Shown here: positions 25,346-36,459 of the stretch, piece by piece
Position numbering within the stretch: position 1 is the stretch's first letter
How the letters are laid out: every line of letters starts with the position of its first letter
Assembly: GCA_948567375.1 (NCBI GenBank)
Contig: OX419756.1
Location: 6,081,001 to 6,145,000 of the forward strand
Length of the DNA stretch: 64,000 nt
DNA from: Lunularia cruciata
Lineage: Eukaryota; Streptophyta; Marchantiopsida; Lunulariales; Lunulariaceae
Reading direction: 5' to 3'
The notes under the pieces: generated by a model
The model's input: the letters and a program-made list of their open reading frames with translations, nothing else
What the model was told of the DNA's origin: nothing
Databases searched by the model: none
Made by a program: the position numbers and the translations under genes

Positions 25346-26482
25346 TGTGGACAAACAAGACTTCAAAAAATGTTTATCTTGCATGTGAGTAATAAATGAA
25401 CATTGTATAGGAGCTCTAAAAGTTAGGTGGTATTTTTTAAGAGAGTTACAAGTTCAATTGAATAGTAGACACATGAATGCATATTTTATGAAATGGATTT
25501 AAGCATGTATTATTCTACATAACTTCCTCATTAACCAATGTGACACTTGGGAGTTGGAGTAGGAAGACTTTGTTGATGAGGTATAGATAATGTGAACCAA
25601 GATGATCTTATTGATAGCAAATATCTAAGGGTAAATTGTATGGAAATTGTTTAGATCTCAATAAAAGACCGGGTGGTGCCTTGTATTTGAGATCAAATGA
25701 ATAAAGTGTACACCTGCATGTACTTGTATATTTTGTGATATAATATGGTATGCACCATGTGTAGTAAAGGTGTCTTTTGAATGAGTGGGTGGTTGGAGGA
25801 TGGTGTACGCATGTTTTGTTGACAGGAGACCACAAAGGTGTGGATGTTCATACAAAGTTGTAGGTGTTCACACTCTACCCTTTCAATGGAATGGACTATG
25901 TTAGTGTGTATGTTAGTTTTAGGACACATGTGTGAACACACTAAATCTTCCATTATCAATATAAATAAGCTTGAGTGGAATATATACCTCAGTTTCTATG
26001 GAGAGGTAGGGGCTAGAAATCCAAACCAAGGGAAAGATGAGAATATCAGAATATCATATTTGTAAAACTAGATATCATTAGTATTGGCTATTTTTGTATT
26101 TATTTAAAAATTATAAAGTAAACGTCCAAGAAGCCTATGTTGATTGTGGATTTTGATTGGAGATGACTGTCTCAAAGGCTTTGCAGATATGGCCTGGGAT
26201 AGGGATCAAGGAGGCACGGCTCCGGAAGAAATATTTTTGTTTTGGTAAAACTATCAATGTAAACAAGAACAACTTGATATAGTTAGAGTTAGGATTCATA
26301 GTTAAGGTTCACTTTGAGAGTTTAGGAAGGGTTTAGGGTCTAAACTAAAACATCATAACTATATGTCTAGGCTCAAGAAGGGTTTAAAAGGCCATAGACA
26401 CTTAAAATAGCTCACTATCCGTAAAATTACTAGTTTTCAAGAGGAGCACTTAAGAGTGTTACTTGCACCCCAAGTATGTAAC
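25346..26482. other. Intergenic or insertion DNA
   Basis: No gene is recognised; short open frames lack motifs. Together with the DNA to 28.9 kb it separates the fossil Harbinger transposase from its companion gene and may be a later insertion. Confidence 0.3.
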
Positions 26483-26640
26483 TTCTAGAAAGAGCTTCTA
26501 GAAGCTTCTAACTAGCTTAGCTTGCATGCCAAGTAGGAGGTTTCTAGAAGGAAGTTTCTTGAGAAGCTTCCTAGTTAACTCTAAGAAAGAGGCTCAAGGA
26601 AGCTTCTCAAGGACCTTGTATGCTACCTGTAAATACCAAA
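26483..26640 (+). promoter_or_regulatory. Cluster of heat-shock-element-like motifs before a TATA-like site
   Basis: A perfect trimeric HSE pattern, TTCTAGAAGCTTC, is at 26496-26508, preceded by TTCTAGAA at 26483-26490. Further nTTCnnGAAn-type blocks are at 26542-26553 and 26563-26570, and GAAGCTTC is at 26599-26606. TGTAAATACC follows at about 26628. Pyrimidine-rich text with no frame comes after, as in the R/U5 part of an LTR. LTR boundaries were not located, so assignment to a retrotransposon is inference. Confidence 0.45.
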
Positions 26641-27965
26641 GCCGAAGCTCATGCTAGGCATTTGGAGTTTTCACACATTCAAGTGTCCCAATGTGAGTTT
26701 CCATTCTCTTATTCTCTCCTCGGTCTTGATCTCTTAATGTAGGTTTGCGTAGCCCTAGCTTACTATCTCTTACAATTATTGATTTCTGATTCTTGATTCT
26801 ATAGTTGCTGGGATAGAGGAGTATATATCTATGTGTTTGATGAGGGTAATATGAGTGAAATCAAGGAGGGGCCTTGGCTGATTGAGTTCCATCCTCTCAA
26901 AGATAATATGACTTTTGTGCTAGTTGGATAAAACTAGTATAAGAAGTTCAATAGAGAACATTTGGGATTTTGAGTTGGATTTGCTAGGCCTTAAAGTGGC
27001 CATTGAGATGGAGTGCATGTGCCTACATGTGAGTTTCAATCAAATTCACATTTAATTTACTTCTAATTTGTATTTAACATCTGCATAACTTGTGTGCATT
27101 TTGAGTTCCATGTGCATTTTGCATGTATTTTGAATTGTCAAACCTAGCACAACCTCCTTGATTCTTTGTGCATACCATAGTCTATACATTCCATCATCTA
27201 AGCATACTATGGTCCCTATGTATACCGGTATTTGCGCATACCACTTTCTTTGCATGCCATAATTTTTGTGCATATGTAGATCCATTTTCCATTTGTGCAT
27301 ACGTATTTGTGCATATTGGCTATTTTTTCATATTATCTATCATTGTGGCTTGTGTTTTTAGGTTCCAATGTGCAAGGATTTTGTTGGGACATGAGGCAAG
27401 AACACTCATTGCAGAACTATCCAAGGGAGACATCTCACAATTTTAGTTGACATGATCAATGAAGCAATTGCCTTGCCTATATGGAGGATAGTTCCACACC
27501 CTGTATTTGCATGTATTTCTTTTGTTCCAAATGATGTATTCCTTTGAGGAGGCAAAAAGTGGTTCATGGACATACTATTCTTTATATGAAGATTAAGGTG
27601 CCAAGGTCTAGGAATGAGGATTATGATTTGGGTTTTGATTTAGAATTGATCCTTGCTTTGCTATTGAATCTTTCATGGAGGAGTAGAATTTAGGTCATTT
27701 TAGGGTTTATAGCACCAACCCATAGATGGATTAACAATTGCCTTTTAAGACACTCCACTTTATGATGTAGAGTGGAAGCTACTTTATAGATATAGTCCGG
27801 TGTTATACACTCAAACCATCATTAGGCTCATGGATGTTGCACTAGAGCGTATTGGACTAGGGTAGACCATATATGCTCTATTATTACTCCAAAATACAAA
27901 GAGTATACCATCCATCACATTAGTGTACCATGAGTATTGGTTCACTACACTTCATGTACATTATG
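26641..27965. other. Low-complexity intergenic DNA with GTGCATA-like motifs
   Basis: No gene is recognised. Between about 27160 and 27320 the motif GTGCATA(C/T) and variants recur irregularly (GTGCATACC, GCGCATACC, GTGCATATG, GTGCATACG), too diverged for a defined period. Confidence 0.35.
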
Positions 27966-28005
27966 ATATACATATACATACATACATATACATATACATA
28001 TCTTA
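27966..28005. repeat. TACATA microsatellite
   Basis: Alternating ATACAT/ACATACAT units form about 35 bases of simple repeat. Confidence 0.8.
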
Positions 28006-28547
28006 TGTATATTCATTATACATTCTTTATTCATTTTAGACTCTTATCATTCATTCTTTGCCTTTTTCTTGCTTGTTGTTTAATGGCATGTATTTTGGTT
28101 TTTTGCTTGCTTGATATTTGATTGATTGTATTGTTAGTATTTTTAATTGTTTTTTTACACATTAATTAATCATTTGGGCCAATTACTATCAATTTATTGA
28201 GCAAAATGATATCACTTTATTTGATGGCCCATATTTGATCCTTAATAATAGGAAAGAAGGGTTTGTCCTTAAAAGTCCACTTAATCATTTGCCACACAAG
28301 ATAGTTTTAATGACCTAGATGTAATGAACAAAATTTGCATCCTAGACCATCCTAGACAAACTAGCTTGTATAGTGGGATCCCTAGAATAAGTAATCTATT
28401 TAAGCTTGAAAATAAGTTATTTCATATAGTGCATTTGTTTAAAGTTTGATATTTAATCTCTTAAGCAAAAAAAAGGCACTTGCAATTTCAAATATTTATT
28501 TCTTGTAATCAACTTGTAAACCCTAAACAGTTCATAGTCTAGCATGT

Positions 28548-28690
28548 GTAAACCTTGGCATGTGTAGATTGGCCTACATAAAACTTGGTATGCATTGATT
28601 GACCTACACGAACCTTGGTATGCACAAACTGACATGCATAAACCTTGGTATACCTAGATTGACCTACGTAAATCTTGGTCTATGTAGACC
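28548..28690. repeat. Degenerate 30-bp tandem repeat, about five units
   Basis: Consensus is roughly CCTACATAAACCTTGGTATG followed by CATAGATTGA. Units begin near 28542, 28572, 28602, 28632 and 28662 and differ at several positions each. No open frame crosses the array. Confidence 0.7.
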
Positions 28691-29103
28691 TTAATCCTTA
28701 CATAGACCAGTCTGTGCAAACCATGTTCTTGGCATCCAAAACTTCATAATGCTAATTAAAAGTCAGATATCATCTTCACAAAATCAGATATTATCTTCAC
28801 AACCAACTTGAGAACAAGTTTTAATTCAAAAATGTTATATAAAGCGCTTTACAAAGATTATAAAGAGTTTGAATTGTCATCTCTTGAGGAGAAACCATGG
28901 ATGTAATCATCTTGAGAATACATATTGAGAAAATACTCATTTATTCCTTTGATTTCCTTGGTAGACTTTCTTGCCATGGCTAATTCTAATGTTATGTACC
29001 CTACTTGCTTGGCTTGGCTCGGCTCTCATTTGGCTTTTTGTTTAAGGATCTTCTCAGCCTCACATGTCTCTGATTGGATGATTTTTTCAGCTTCAACTTT
29101 GGC

Positions 29104-29721
29104 CTAGTGCTTCTCCATCTTAGCCACCTTTGTGGCTTCTATCTTAGGTAATTTTAGTCTCTCTCTAGCTTCCAAAGTTTTAGTTCTCAATTTCATATGG
29201 TTAGCAATGTCTTGAAAGAAAGCAAAAACATGAGTAGTAGACTTTGAATTCCCTCTTAGCACCTTCACTTCTCTTCCAAGACTCACCTTCACACACTCTT
29301 GCTTTCTCTCCTCTTTCTCCTTCTTGATCTCTTGTCTCCATAACAACAAAATCCTCCATGGCATTATCCTAATAAATTCTCAACAAAAAGCTCAAAACAT
29401 AATGAGAAGGTGGTGATATGGTACCCTCTTTTTGCACCTATGGCCTATCCTTTATGTGATTGTTATTGGTTTGGGCACTTGAAGATGTAAAATCAAATGA
29501 ATCTATCCTTGGTGTGCAAGAAATGGAATCCAACTAGGTGGCTCTTGATTTAGGAGTTTCTTCCTCAATGTACTCCTCATCCTCTTCATTTTCTTCATGA
29601 ACATCCTTATTTCCCTCCCCATCATCATGCAACTCAATAATATCTACTCCATCATCTAAACCCAAAGTGACAAGTGCGGAGGAAGAGATATTTGCTCTAC
29701 CCTCAAAAATCAAGTCCATAT
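29104..29721 (-). pseudogene. Fossil Harbinger Myb/SANT-like companion gene, C-terminal part
   Basis: MDLIFEGRANISSSALVTLG followed by a long acidic run (EENEEDEEYIEEE) matches the companion protein of the complete element at 49.7 kb (MEAMFGSRANISPPAMVSLG plus an acidic tail). Further left, 29104-29364 encodes a Lys/Glu-rich helical stretch usual at the end of these proteins. In Harbinger elements the companion binds the ends and imports the transposase. The gene is cut at 29721 by the solo LTR and resumes at 30499. Confidence 0.7.
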
Positions 29722-30498
29722 TGTAATACCAAGAGTTAGCCATATGATCTAGATGTGAAATTTGGTTTGATAACATCTAGAATGATGTTATATATGATGG
29801 TCAAAATAGATCAGATAGAAGTATCACCAAAAGAGTACTTCTACTAATAGGGCAAAAACCAAAATAGACTTGAGAACCTTAGAACCAATAGCTAGACATA
29901 TGATTTAAAGGTGAGAATTGGTTTGGTAACATCTGGAAGGATGTTACACATGATGGACTAAACAGATAAGAAAGAGGTATCACCAAAAGGGGACTTCATG
30001 TAGGAATCAAAATATGCCTGAAATCTTTGAAGGCCTAAACGGATGAATTAAGCCTAAAAAATGTGCAAATTTCCCTTGCGGAGGAAAGGTTGGCCCACCC
30101 TCCCCCTTGCTTTGACTCGTCGAGAGCTTTCCAACGGTACCTTACATGATTATGAGATTCCTACATGAAGATTCCCTAAAAGATTCTCTCTGGTCAAAAC
30201 TTGTTTGACCAACCAGATAGGACCTAGACCATACATGTCACCCATCCAAGTAAGTAATCCAAGGGTGGAGCTTGCTGACATGTCATCTATCTACCAGACA
30301 TGTCACTCATCCAAGTAAGTAATCCAAGGGTGGAGCTTGCTGACATATCACCGATCTATGTCCCTAATCCTATGGTGGAGCTTCCTTGGAGGAGATCCTC
30401 TTTGCCTATATAATAAAGAGAAGGTGCTCCTTTGGGGCATTGAATGTTTGAGTGTGCAATTTGTGTTTTCTCTCTTCCCTTGTCCTCGGAGTATTACG
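29722..30498 (+). mobile_element. Solo LTR of the gypsy family, opposite orientation to the neighbouring element
   Basis: It starts TGTAATACCAAGAG and ends CGGAGTATTAC(G), the reverse complement of the LTRs at 30613-31353 and 36460-37196. Flanks are CATAT on the left and GATAT on the right, one mismatch from a 5-bp target duplication. Removing it restores the companion-gene frame on the minus strand (...FHH, then MDLIFEGRANI). A tandem duplication of about 60 bases (CATCCAAGTAAGTAATCCAA, then GGGTGGAGCTTGCTGACAT) lies at 30236-30350. Confidence 0.85.
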
Positions 30499-30612
30499 AT
30501 ATGGTGAAATGCAAGCATTGGTGATTCAATTCATCATCTATGGTTTTCTAACCCCTTTTAGTTCACTTTCAATTAAACATTCCCTTGTGTTCTTATCCCG
30601 TGATATCTTGGG
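30499..30612 (-). pseudogene. 114-bp sliver of the fossil Harbinger companion gene
   Basis: This is the only host-side DNA between the solo LTR and the complete gypsy element. Read on the minus strand it gives MMNELNHQCLHF in broken frame, aligning with TIENKLNGMCPHF of the companion at 49.6 kb. It proves that both LTR elements entered the same older gene. It ends with TTGGG, the left target duplication of the gypsy element. Confidence 0.6.
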
Positions 30613-31353
30613 TGTAATACTCCGAGGACAAGAGAAGAGAGAAAACACAGATTGCACACTCAAACATTCGATGCCCCAAAGGAGCACCTTCTCTTTATTA
30701 TATAGGCAAAGAGGATCTCCTTCAAGGAAGCTCCACCATAGGATTAGGGACACAAATAGGTGACATGTCAGCAAGCTCCACCCTTGGATTACTTACTTGG
30801 ATGGGTGACATGTCTGGTCTAGGTCCTATTTGGTTGGTCAAACAAGCTTTGACCGGAGGGAATCTTTTAGGGAATCTTCTTGTAGGAATATCAGAATCAC
30901 GTGAGTAAGGTACCATTGGAAAGCTCTTGACGAGACAAAGCAAGGGGGAGGGTAGGACAACCTTTAATTTGTTGGAGGGGGGGGATTTGCACATTTTCGA
31001 GGCCTAATTCATCCGTTTAGGCCTCCAAAATTGCCTTCAAAGATTTCAGGCATATTTTGGTTCGTACTCTATTAGTAGAAGTCCCCTTTTGGTGATACCT
31101 CTTTTGGATCCGTTTAGTCTATCATGTGTAACATCCTTCTAGATGTTACCAAACCAATTCTCACCTTTAAATCATATGTTTAGCTATTGGTTCTAAGGTT
31201 CTCAAGTCTATTTTGGTTTCTGCCCTTTTAGTAGAAGTACTCTTTTGGTGATACTTCTATCTGATCTATTTTGACTATCATGTATAACATCATTCTATAT
31301 GTTACCAAACCAAATTCCACATCTAGATCATATGGCTAACTCTTGGTATTATA
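30613..31353 (-). repeat. 3' LTR of the gypsy element
   Basis: 741 bases from TGTAATACTCC to GGTATTATA on the plus strand. It contains a doubled unit of about 150 bases: TAGTAGAAGTCCCCTTTTGG to about 31200, then TAGTAGAAGTACTCTTTTGG to the end. In element orientation this is the outer part of U3. Confidence 0.9.
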
Positions 31354-31366
31354 GACCTCCCTCCTT

Positions 31367-34300
31367 TTAAGATGGAACGTCCTCGTTGTGCACTTGTTGC
31401 TCAAATGCTTGCACCAACACTGGTGCATGTGCCAAATTGGTAGCGGGCTCCCAGGTTGCTTCATAGAGGGGGTAGCCTTTCCATTGTTCTAGATATTCTA
31501 CCGGCGGATGGCAAATACCACGCATGCACTTTTGGAGAATCCGCTCCACTTCATATTCCTCTGTGCCATCAATGAGTGTCGGACAAGGTCGAACGTCTTG
31601 TGTGGAATGATCCTGGCCTGATTGGGGAGCATACCTGCATAGTAGGGAGACATGGAACACTAGATAGATCTTCATGTGTGGTGGTAGCTCAAGGTGATAG
31701 GCCACAGCGCCAATGCAATGAAGAATCGAGAAAGACCTAATAAAACGAGGTCTGAGCTTACGAGGTCCAACTAATGTGAAGTTGGTTGTCAATAGCCACA
31801 CTTGATCCCCAACGTTGAACTCCATGTGCCTATGGTGTGCATCAGCATAATGCTTCAGTCAATTTTACGCAATCTGTAACCTGTGCTTGGCACTCTCCAC
31901 ACCTTGTTGGATTCTAGAAACAAATGTGTTGACTGCATCGACCTTGGTAGTCACTGGACGGATCTTCATCAAGCTAGAAGGTGTGAAGGGATGCTCACCA
32001 TACATGAGGAAGAGCGGAGTGACTTGGGTGGATGCATTCACTGAATTGTTGTAAGCAAATTCCACCAACGGGAGTAGGGTGTCCCACCTCTCTTGCTCTT
32101 CTAAGGTGAAGCCGCGTAACATGTCTTCAATCGTGCAATTAGCCCGCTCTATTTGGCCATCTATTTGTGGGTGGTAAGTTGTGGACATGGCCAACTTGGT
32201 TTTGAAGAAACCAAAGAGTGTTTGCCAAAACAAACAAGTGAATTGGGTACCTCTATCGGTGATGAGTACTCTAGACAAGCCATGGTGAGCAAAGACTGCA
32301 TCTAAGTATAATTGAGCTAGTTGTGGAGCGGTCACCTCCTTGGTGGTAGGGCGTACATGAATCATTTTGTTGAGCCGGTCTACAAAGACCACGATGGAGT
32401 CAAACCCTGAGGTGGTCTTGGGTAATTCACAAACGAGATCCATACTCACTTGTTCCCAACGTTAGGTAGGAGTGGGGAGAGGTGGAAGGAGCCATGTAGG
32501 AGCTTGATTAGAAGCTTTGTTTTGTTGACACAATAGGCAGCTCCGCAAGTAGTCCATCACATCGTTGCTCATCTTGGACCAATAGTAATGGCGCTTGACT
32601 GCATCCAAGGTCTTGTCCATGCCGACATGAGCTGCAATGGCCAAATCATGACATATTGCTAGAATGGTGGTGTGTAATTCTAGGACATTTGGGATCCATA
32701 ATCTGCCATCCCAAAAGGTGAGTCCTTAGGTGCTGGTGACACCTTTGGATGCTTGCGCTTCTACAATCTGTGGATCAATTTTTGTAGCAGCCAAAATCTC
32801 TGGCCAAAATTTGGGGTTAATCTTAACCTCTGCCACCAAGTTGTTTGCCATTGGCATGCGGGTGAATGCATTTGCAAGTTGCTTCTTACCTTCCACGTAG
32901 GTGATTGTCATGTTGAAGCGTTGTCGCCACTCTGCCCACCAAATTTGGCTATGAGATAGATCCTTATGAGTCTCAAGGTAGACTAGAGGTTTGTGGTCTG
33001 TCTCTACTACAAATGCCTTCTCGCCTAGATAGTGCTTCCAATGCTTGGTTGCTAGAACGATGGCCAACTCTTCTTGTTCTGTGGTGTGGTAGTTGTGCTC
33101 TATCGGTAACAACTTTTGAGAGAAATATGCAATTGGATGCCATCTGTCCTACCACTCTTGTTGTAGGACTACTCCTATTGCTATGCTTGATGCATCTGTA
33201 GCCAACTTGATTGGATGTTTTGGGTCATACCACTTCAAGATGGGTGCATGTAGCAAGGTGGCCTTCAATTCTTGAAAGGCCAACTCTTGTGCAGTTTGCC
33301 ATGTCTACTTCTTCCCCTTGCCAAGTAGTGCTGTTAAAGGCTGTGCAACCTTGGAGAAGTCCTTGAAAAATCTACGATAGAATCCTGTCAACCCCAAGAA
33401 GCTCTTAAGTTGAGTCTGATCTTTTGGGGCACTCCATTTTTGAATGACCTCTATTTTATATATCAATACTTGAATGCTCTCTGCACTTACTCTATGCCCC
33501 AAGTAGTCTACTTCAGACTTGCCAAACTCACACTTTGAGATTTTGGCGTACAATTGATTCTGTCTTAGAATCCGGAGGACTTCTCGTAGATGTTGTTTGT
33601 GTTCTGTCATCGTGCTACTATATACTAAGATATCATCTAAGAAGACGATAACAGACTTATCCAAGTATGGACAAAATATGTCATTCATTAGACTCATGAA
33701 AGTGGCAGGTGCATTGGTGAGGCCAAAAGGCATCACAAGATACTCAAAGTGGCCATACCTTGTTTGAAGGTAGTTTTGTACACATCCTCCTCTACAATTT
33801 GGATTTGATTGTAACCGCTCCGCGAGTCCAATTTGGTGAAGTATCTCACTCCATGGAGTTGACCAAACAAGTCATCCATGCAAAGTAAGGGGTATTTGTT
33901 CTTCACTGTTTGCTGATTGAGACCCCGATAGTCAATGCACATGCGCATTATACCATCCTTCTTCTTCACAAACAAGATAGGGGCCCCATATGGTGATACA
34001 CTAGGTTGGATGAACCCTTTTTGTAGCATCTCCTCAATTTGAGTCTTACACTCCTCCAACTCATGAGGTGATAGGCAATATGGGGCCTTACAAGGAGGTG
34101 TCTTCATTTTATGATCTACTCGCCTTTTTGGTGGTAATCCTGAGGGTAGATCATCAGGAAAGACATCTTGAAACTCATCCACCATATCCTTCAATTTCTC
34201 AGGAATTTGTCCTTCGAGTTGTGCACTCTGGACTTCTCTTATTAGACCCATAAAACATCTATCCGTCTTATAGACAATTGCAATCCCTATGACATATAGA

Positions 34301-34785
34301 GGCAGTTTCTGCTTGTGTGATTTTTCTTTAACCCCAATGATTGACCATTGGTGTGTTCTCACTACTTTTTTCCTCCAATCCACCATAGGGTTGTACTGCT
34401 CCATCCATGGCATGCCTAAAATTGCATCATAACGAGCTAACTATATCACTCACCACTCAATTGCTTCATGATATTCTCCTACAAAGGGGGTTACCCGTCT
34501 AGGTAATGACTCAATCCTCTCTGTTTGCCCATTAGGTAACTCTACTTCTTCACTCCCATCTCTCTCTAGATCCATTCCCAATCTTATTGTAATAGAGCGA
34601 GACAAGAAATTCTTTGTTGCTCCCGGATCTATTAATACTCTCACTTGATTACCTTCTAGGATTCCATTCACAACAATCAATTGTGAGGTTACCTTTTGGG
34701 ATCTTTGCGCATTATCCGTCTTCCTTCCCTTGCTTCTTTGCTTCCTTATTGAGCCAGTAAGGCCGCAAGGTACATTTACTGGCAA
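31367..34785 (-). pseudogene. gypsy pol: protease, RT, RNase H, integrase, chromodomain (broken)
   Basis: Protease 34450-34785 has DPGATKNFLS where DSGAT or DTGAT is expected. RT spans 33305-34413 ([25 protein letters not shown], active-site FLDDILVYS); a missing A in an A run near 33763 shifts the frame. RNase H is at 32726-33300 (ATDASS, TDHKPLVYLE). The integrase HHCC region is at 32462-32644 (HVGMDKT, CLLCQQNK); the core at 31865-32449 shows Asp in SMDLV, Asp in TDRGTQF and Glu in QIERAN. A chromodomain (YEVERILQK, WKGYPLYEATWEP) is at 31430-31590. In-frame stops occur after GKGKK, VTST, PTPT and LQIA. This described element is a plant genomic repeat and is inactive as it stands. Confidence 0.9.
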
Positions 34786-34889
34786 TCTTCATTTTCCGAA
34801 GTGATTTCCACCTCCTCCTCTTCAATGTGCCTCTCCATGTTGTTCAAAGATTGCCTATACAAAGGCCAAGGGCCTCTAGGGAAATGAGT

Positions 34890-35869
34890 GCGATAGTTGG
34901 TAGATATGTGCCTAATACGGCCACAATTGTAACAACGGTGTTGTTCTCCTTGAGTCCCTTCTCCTCGTGGGACTTCATCTTTTCATTCTTCTACCCGTCT
35001 TCGCTCGCCTTGAAGTGGTCGTGCTCCTTGATCCTGGAATCAAAGGTTGCCCAATTCTATCGGTACTGGTCCACTCATGTGTGGCATTTTTGCCCAATAA
35101 TGTTGAGGTGGAACTACTCCTTCACCTCCACCTAATGCTCTTGCTATTCTTTGCGCACAAGCAATGGCTTCAAACACCGTACGAGGATTTTGCACCATGA
35201 CTTCTTGGCAAATCCGCTCTTTCAACTCTCGTTTGAAATTGTCAAGAGCCTCTACTGGACTCATGTTGGTAATTGCAACTTGTAGATCCAGAAATGCCTC
35301 CACATACTCTTGTATGCTATTCTTCTGTCTCAATCCCCATAGTCGGGTTCGAGCCATCTGCACAGAATCCATCGATTGGAAATTCTTCAGTAGTCCTTCT
35401 TGCATTGCTGTCCATGTGACCTCCCTTCTCTCTGCCAACATGGATCGTTCCCAAGCATCATACCATGTGAGGGCTTTATCGGTCAAGTACCCATATGCAA
35501 ACACGCCTGCAGCATGCTCCGTGATCTATGTTGAGAACAATCGGAAATATAGATTCATTCTCGAGATCCAATTTTCCACTACTCCCATTGTACATTGCCC
35601 CTTGTAAGGCTCAATGTTGCAGGTCTTCTTCATCTGGAGTAGCAATGTGGCTTCATCGTTGATAGGGTTTGTAGGCACGGGTGCCTCTCCAAGTACTTCA
35701 GTCGCAAGTATTGGGTTTTGAGATGGCTCTTCTTCGTGCATGGCTTGATCTGCACTTGACTTTGTAATGTCTCCATGGTCATCTTAATCTCTTGAAATTC
35801 ATTCAACATCCCCTGCATTCCTTGCACCAGCTCTTGTAATTGTGGATCCATGGTTCTTGCAACACTCAA
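34890..35869 (-). pseudogene. gypsy gag (broken)
   Basis: The N part begins MSVARTMDPQLQELVQGMQG at 35869, shifts frame near 35750, has one stop after YFRLFST (35526), then continues with FAYGYLTDKALTWYD and the retrotransposon gag core to about 35040. The zinc knuckle near 34900-34935 reads CYNCGRIRHISTNY: the last Cys of CX2CX4HX4C is Tyr, a single G-to-A change. Gag would form the particle that packages the RNA. Confidence 0.85.
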
Positions 35870-35884
35870 TTGCTAATGTCTACT

Positions 35885-36446
35885 TCAATACAGAGTCAAT
35901 ATAATCATTCTGGAAGGCGCACGAACTATCGGAACTACCATTAGGACCTCAAAAGCTATCACTCGTTGATAATACTCCTCACCAAAATTCCTAACCACAA
36001 AATCTCTAAACATCACTTTCGGTCTCACTACATAACGGATTTCTACTTGTGTGTTGAAAGGGAGAGGATTTGGGACATTTATATCCATATTATCATAATA
36101 GAATGTAGATTGTCAAATCCCACTCTATGTCATATATCACCACAGGTAGAATCACCAGGTTTGGTGAGTTCATCACCAAACCTGTCCATGAATTCTACAC
36201 CAAAGTGATAAACTAACGATACCCTCATCTGCTCACGCTGGATGTACATAACCTTGATGTGGAATGGGTTTGAGAATTGAAAGCTAGGTGCGGGAAATTG
36301 TCCTCCCGGCGCATCCATCCCATCTGCTCTTCTACAGTCCTTCCTAAGTCTAGCAATTACTCTATGTTCTCCACCTCAAATTACTCAGTTTCAGTAGTTT
36401 GTGCTATTCCAAGAGGGGTGATCTACTCTCTTGGACTAAAACACTC
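35885..36446 (-). other. Leader region between primer site and gag of the gypsy element
   Basis: About 560 bases separate the primer binding site from gag. Two minus-strand open frames (35885-36088, 36130-36318) begin MDINVPNPLPF and MDAPGGQFPAPSFQF and share a loose pattern of Phe- and Val-rich text, but match no gag domain. They may be part of the leader or a small extra insertion. Confidence 0.35.
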
Positions 36447-36459
36447 GCTCTAATACCAT

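Noticed and set aside
28548-28690. CRISPR-like direct repeats
   Set aside because: Units are directly abutting and degenerate, with no unique spacers; the setting is a plant nuclear genome.
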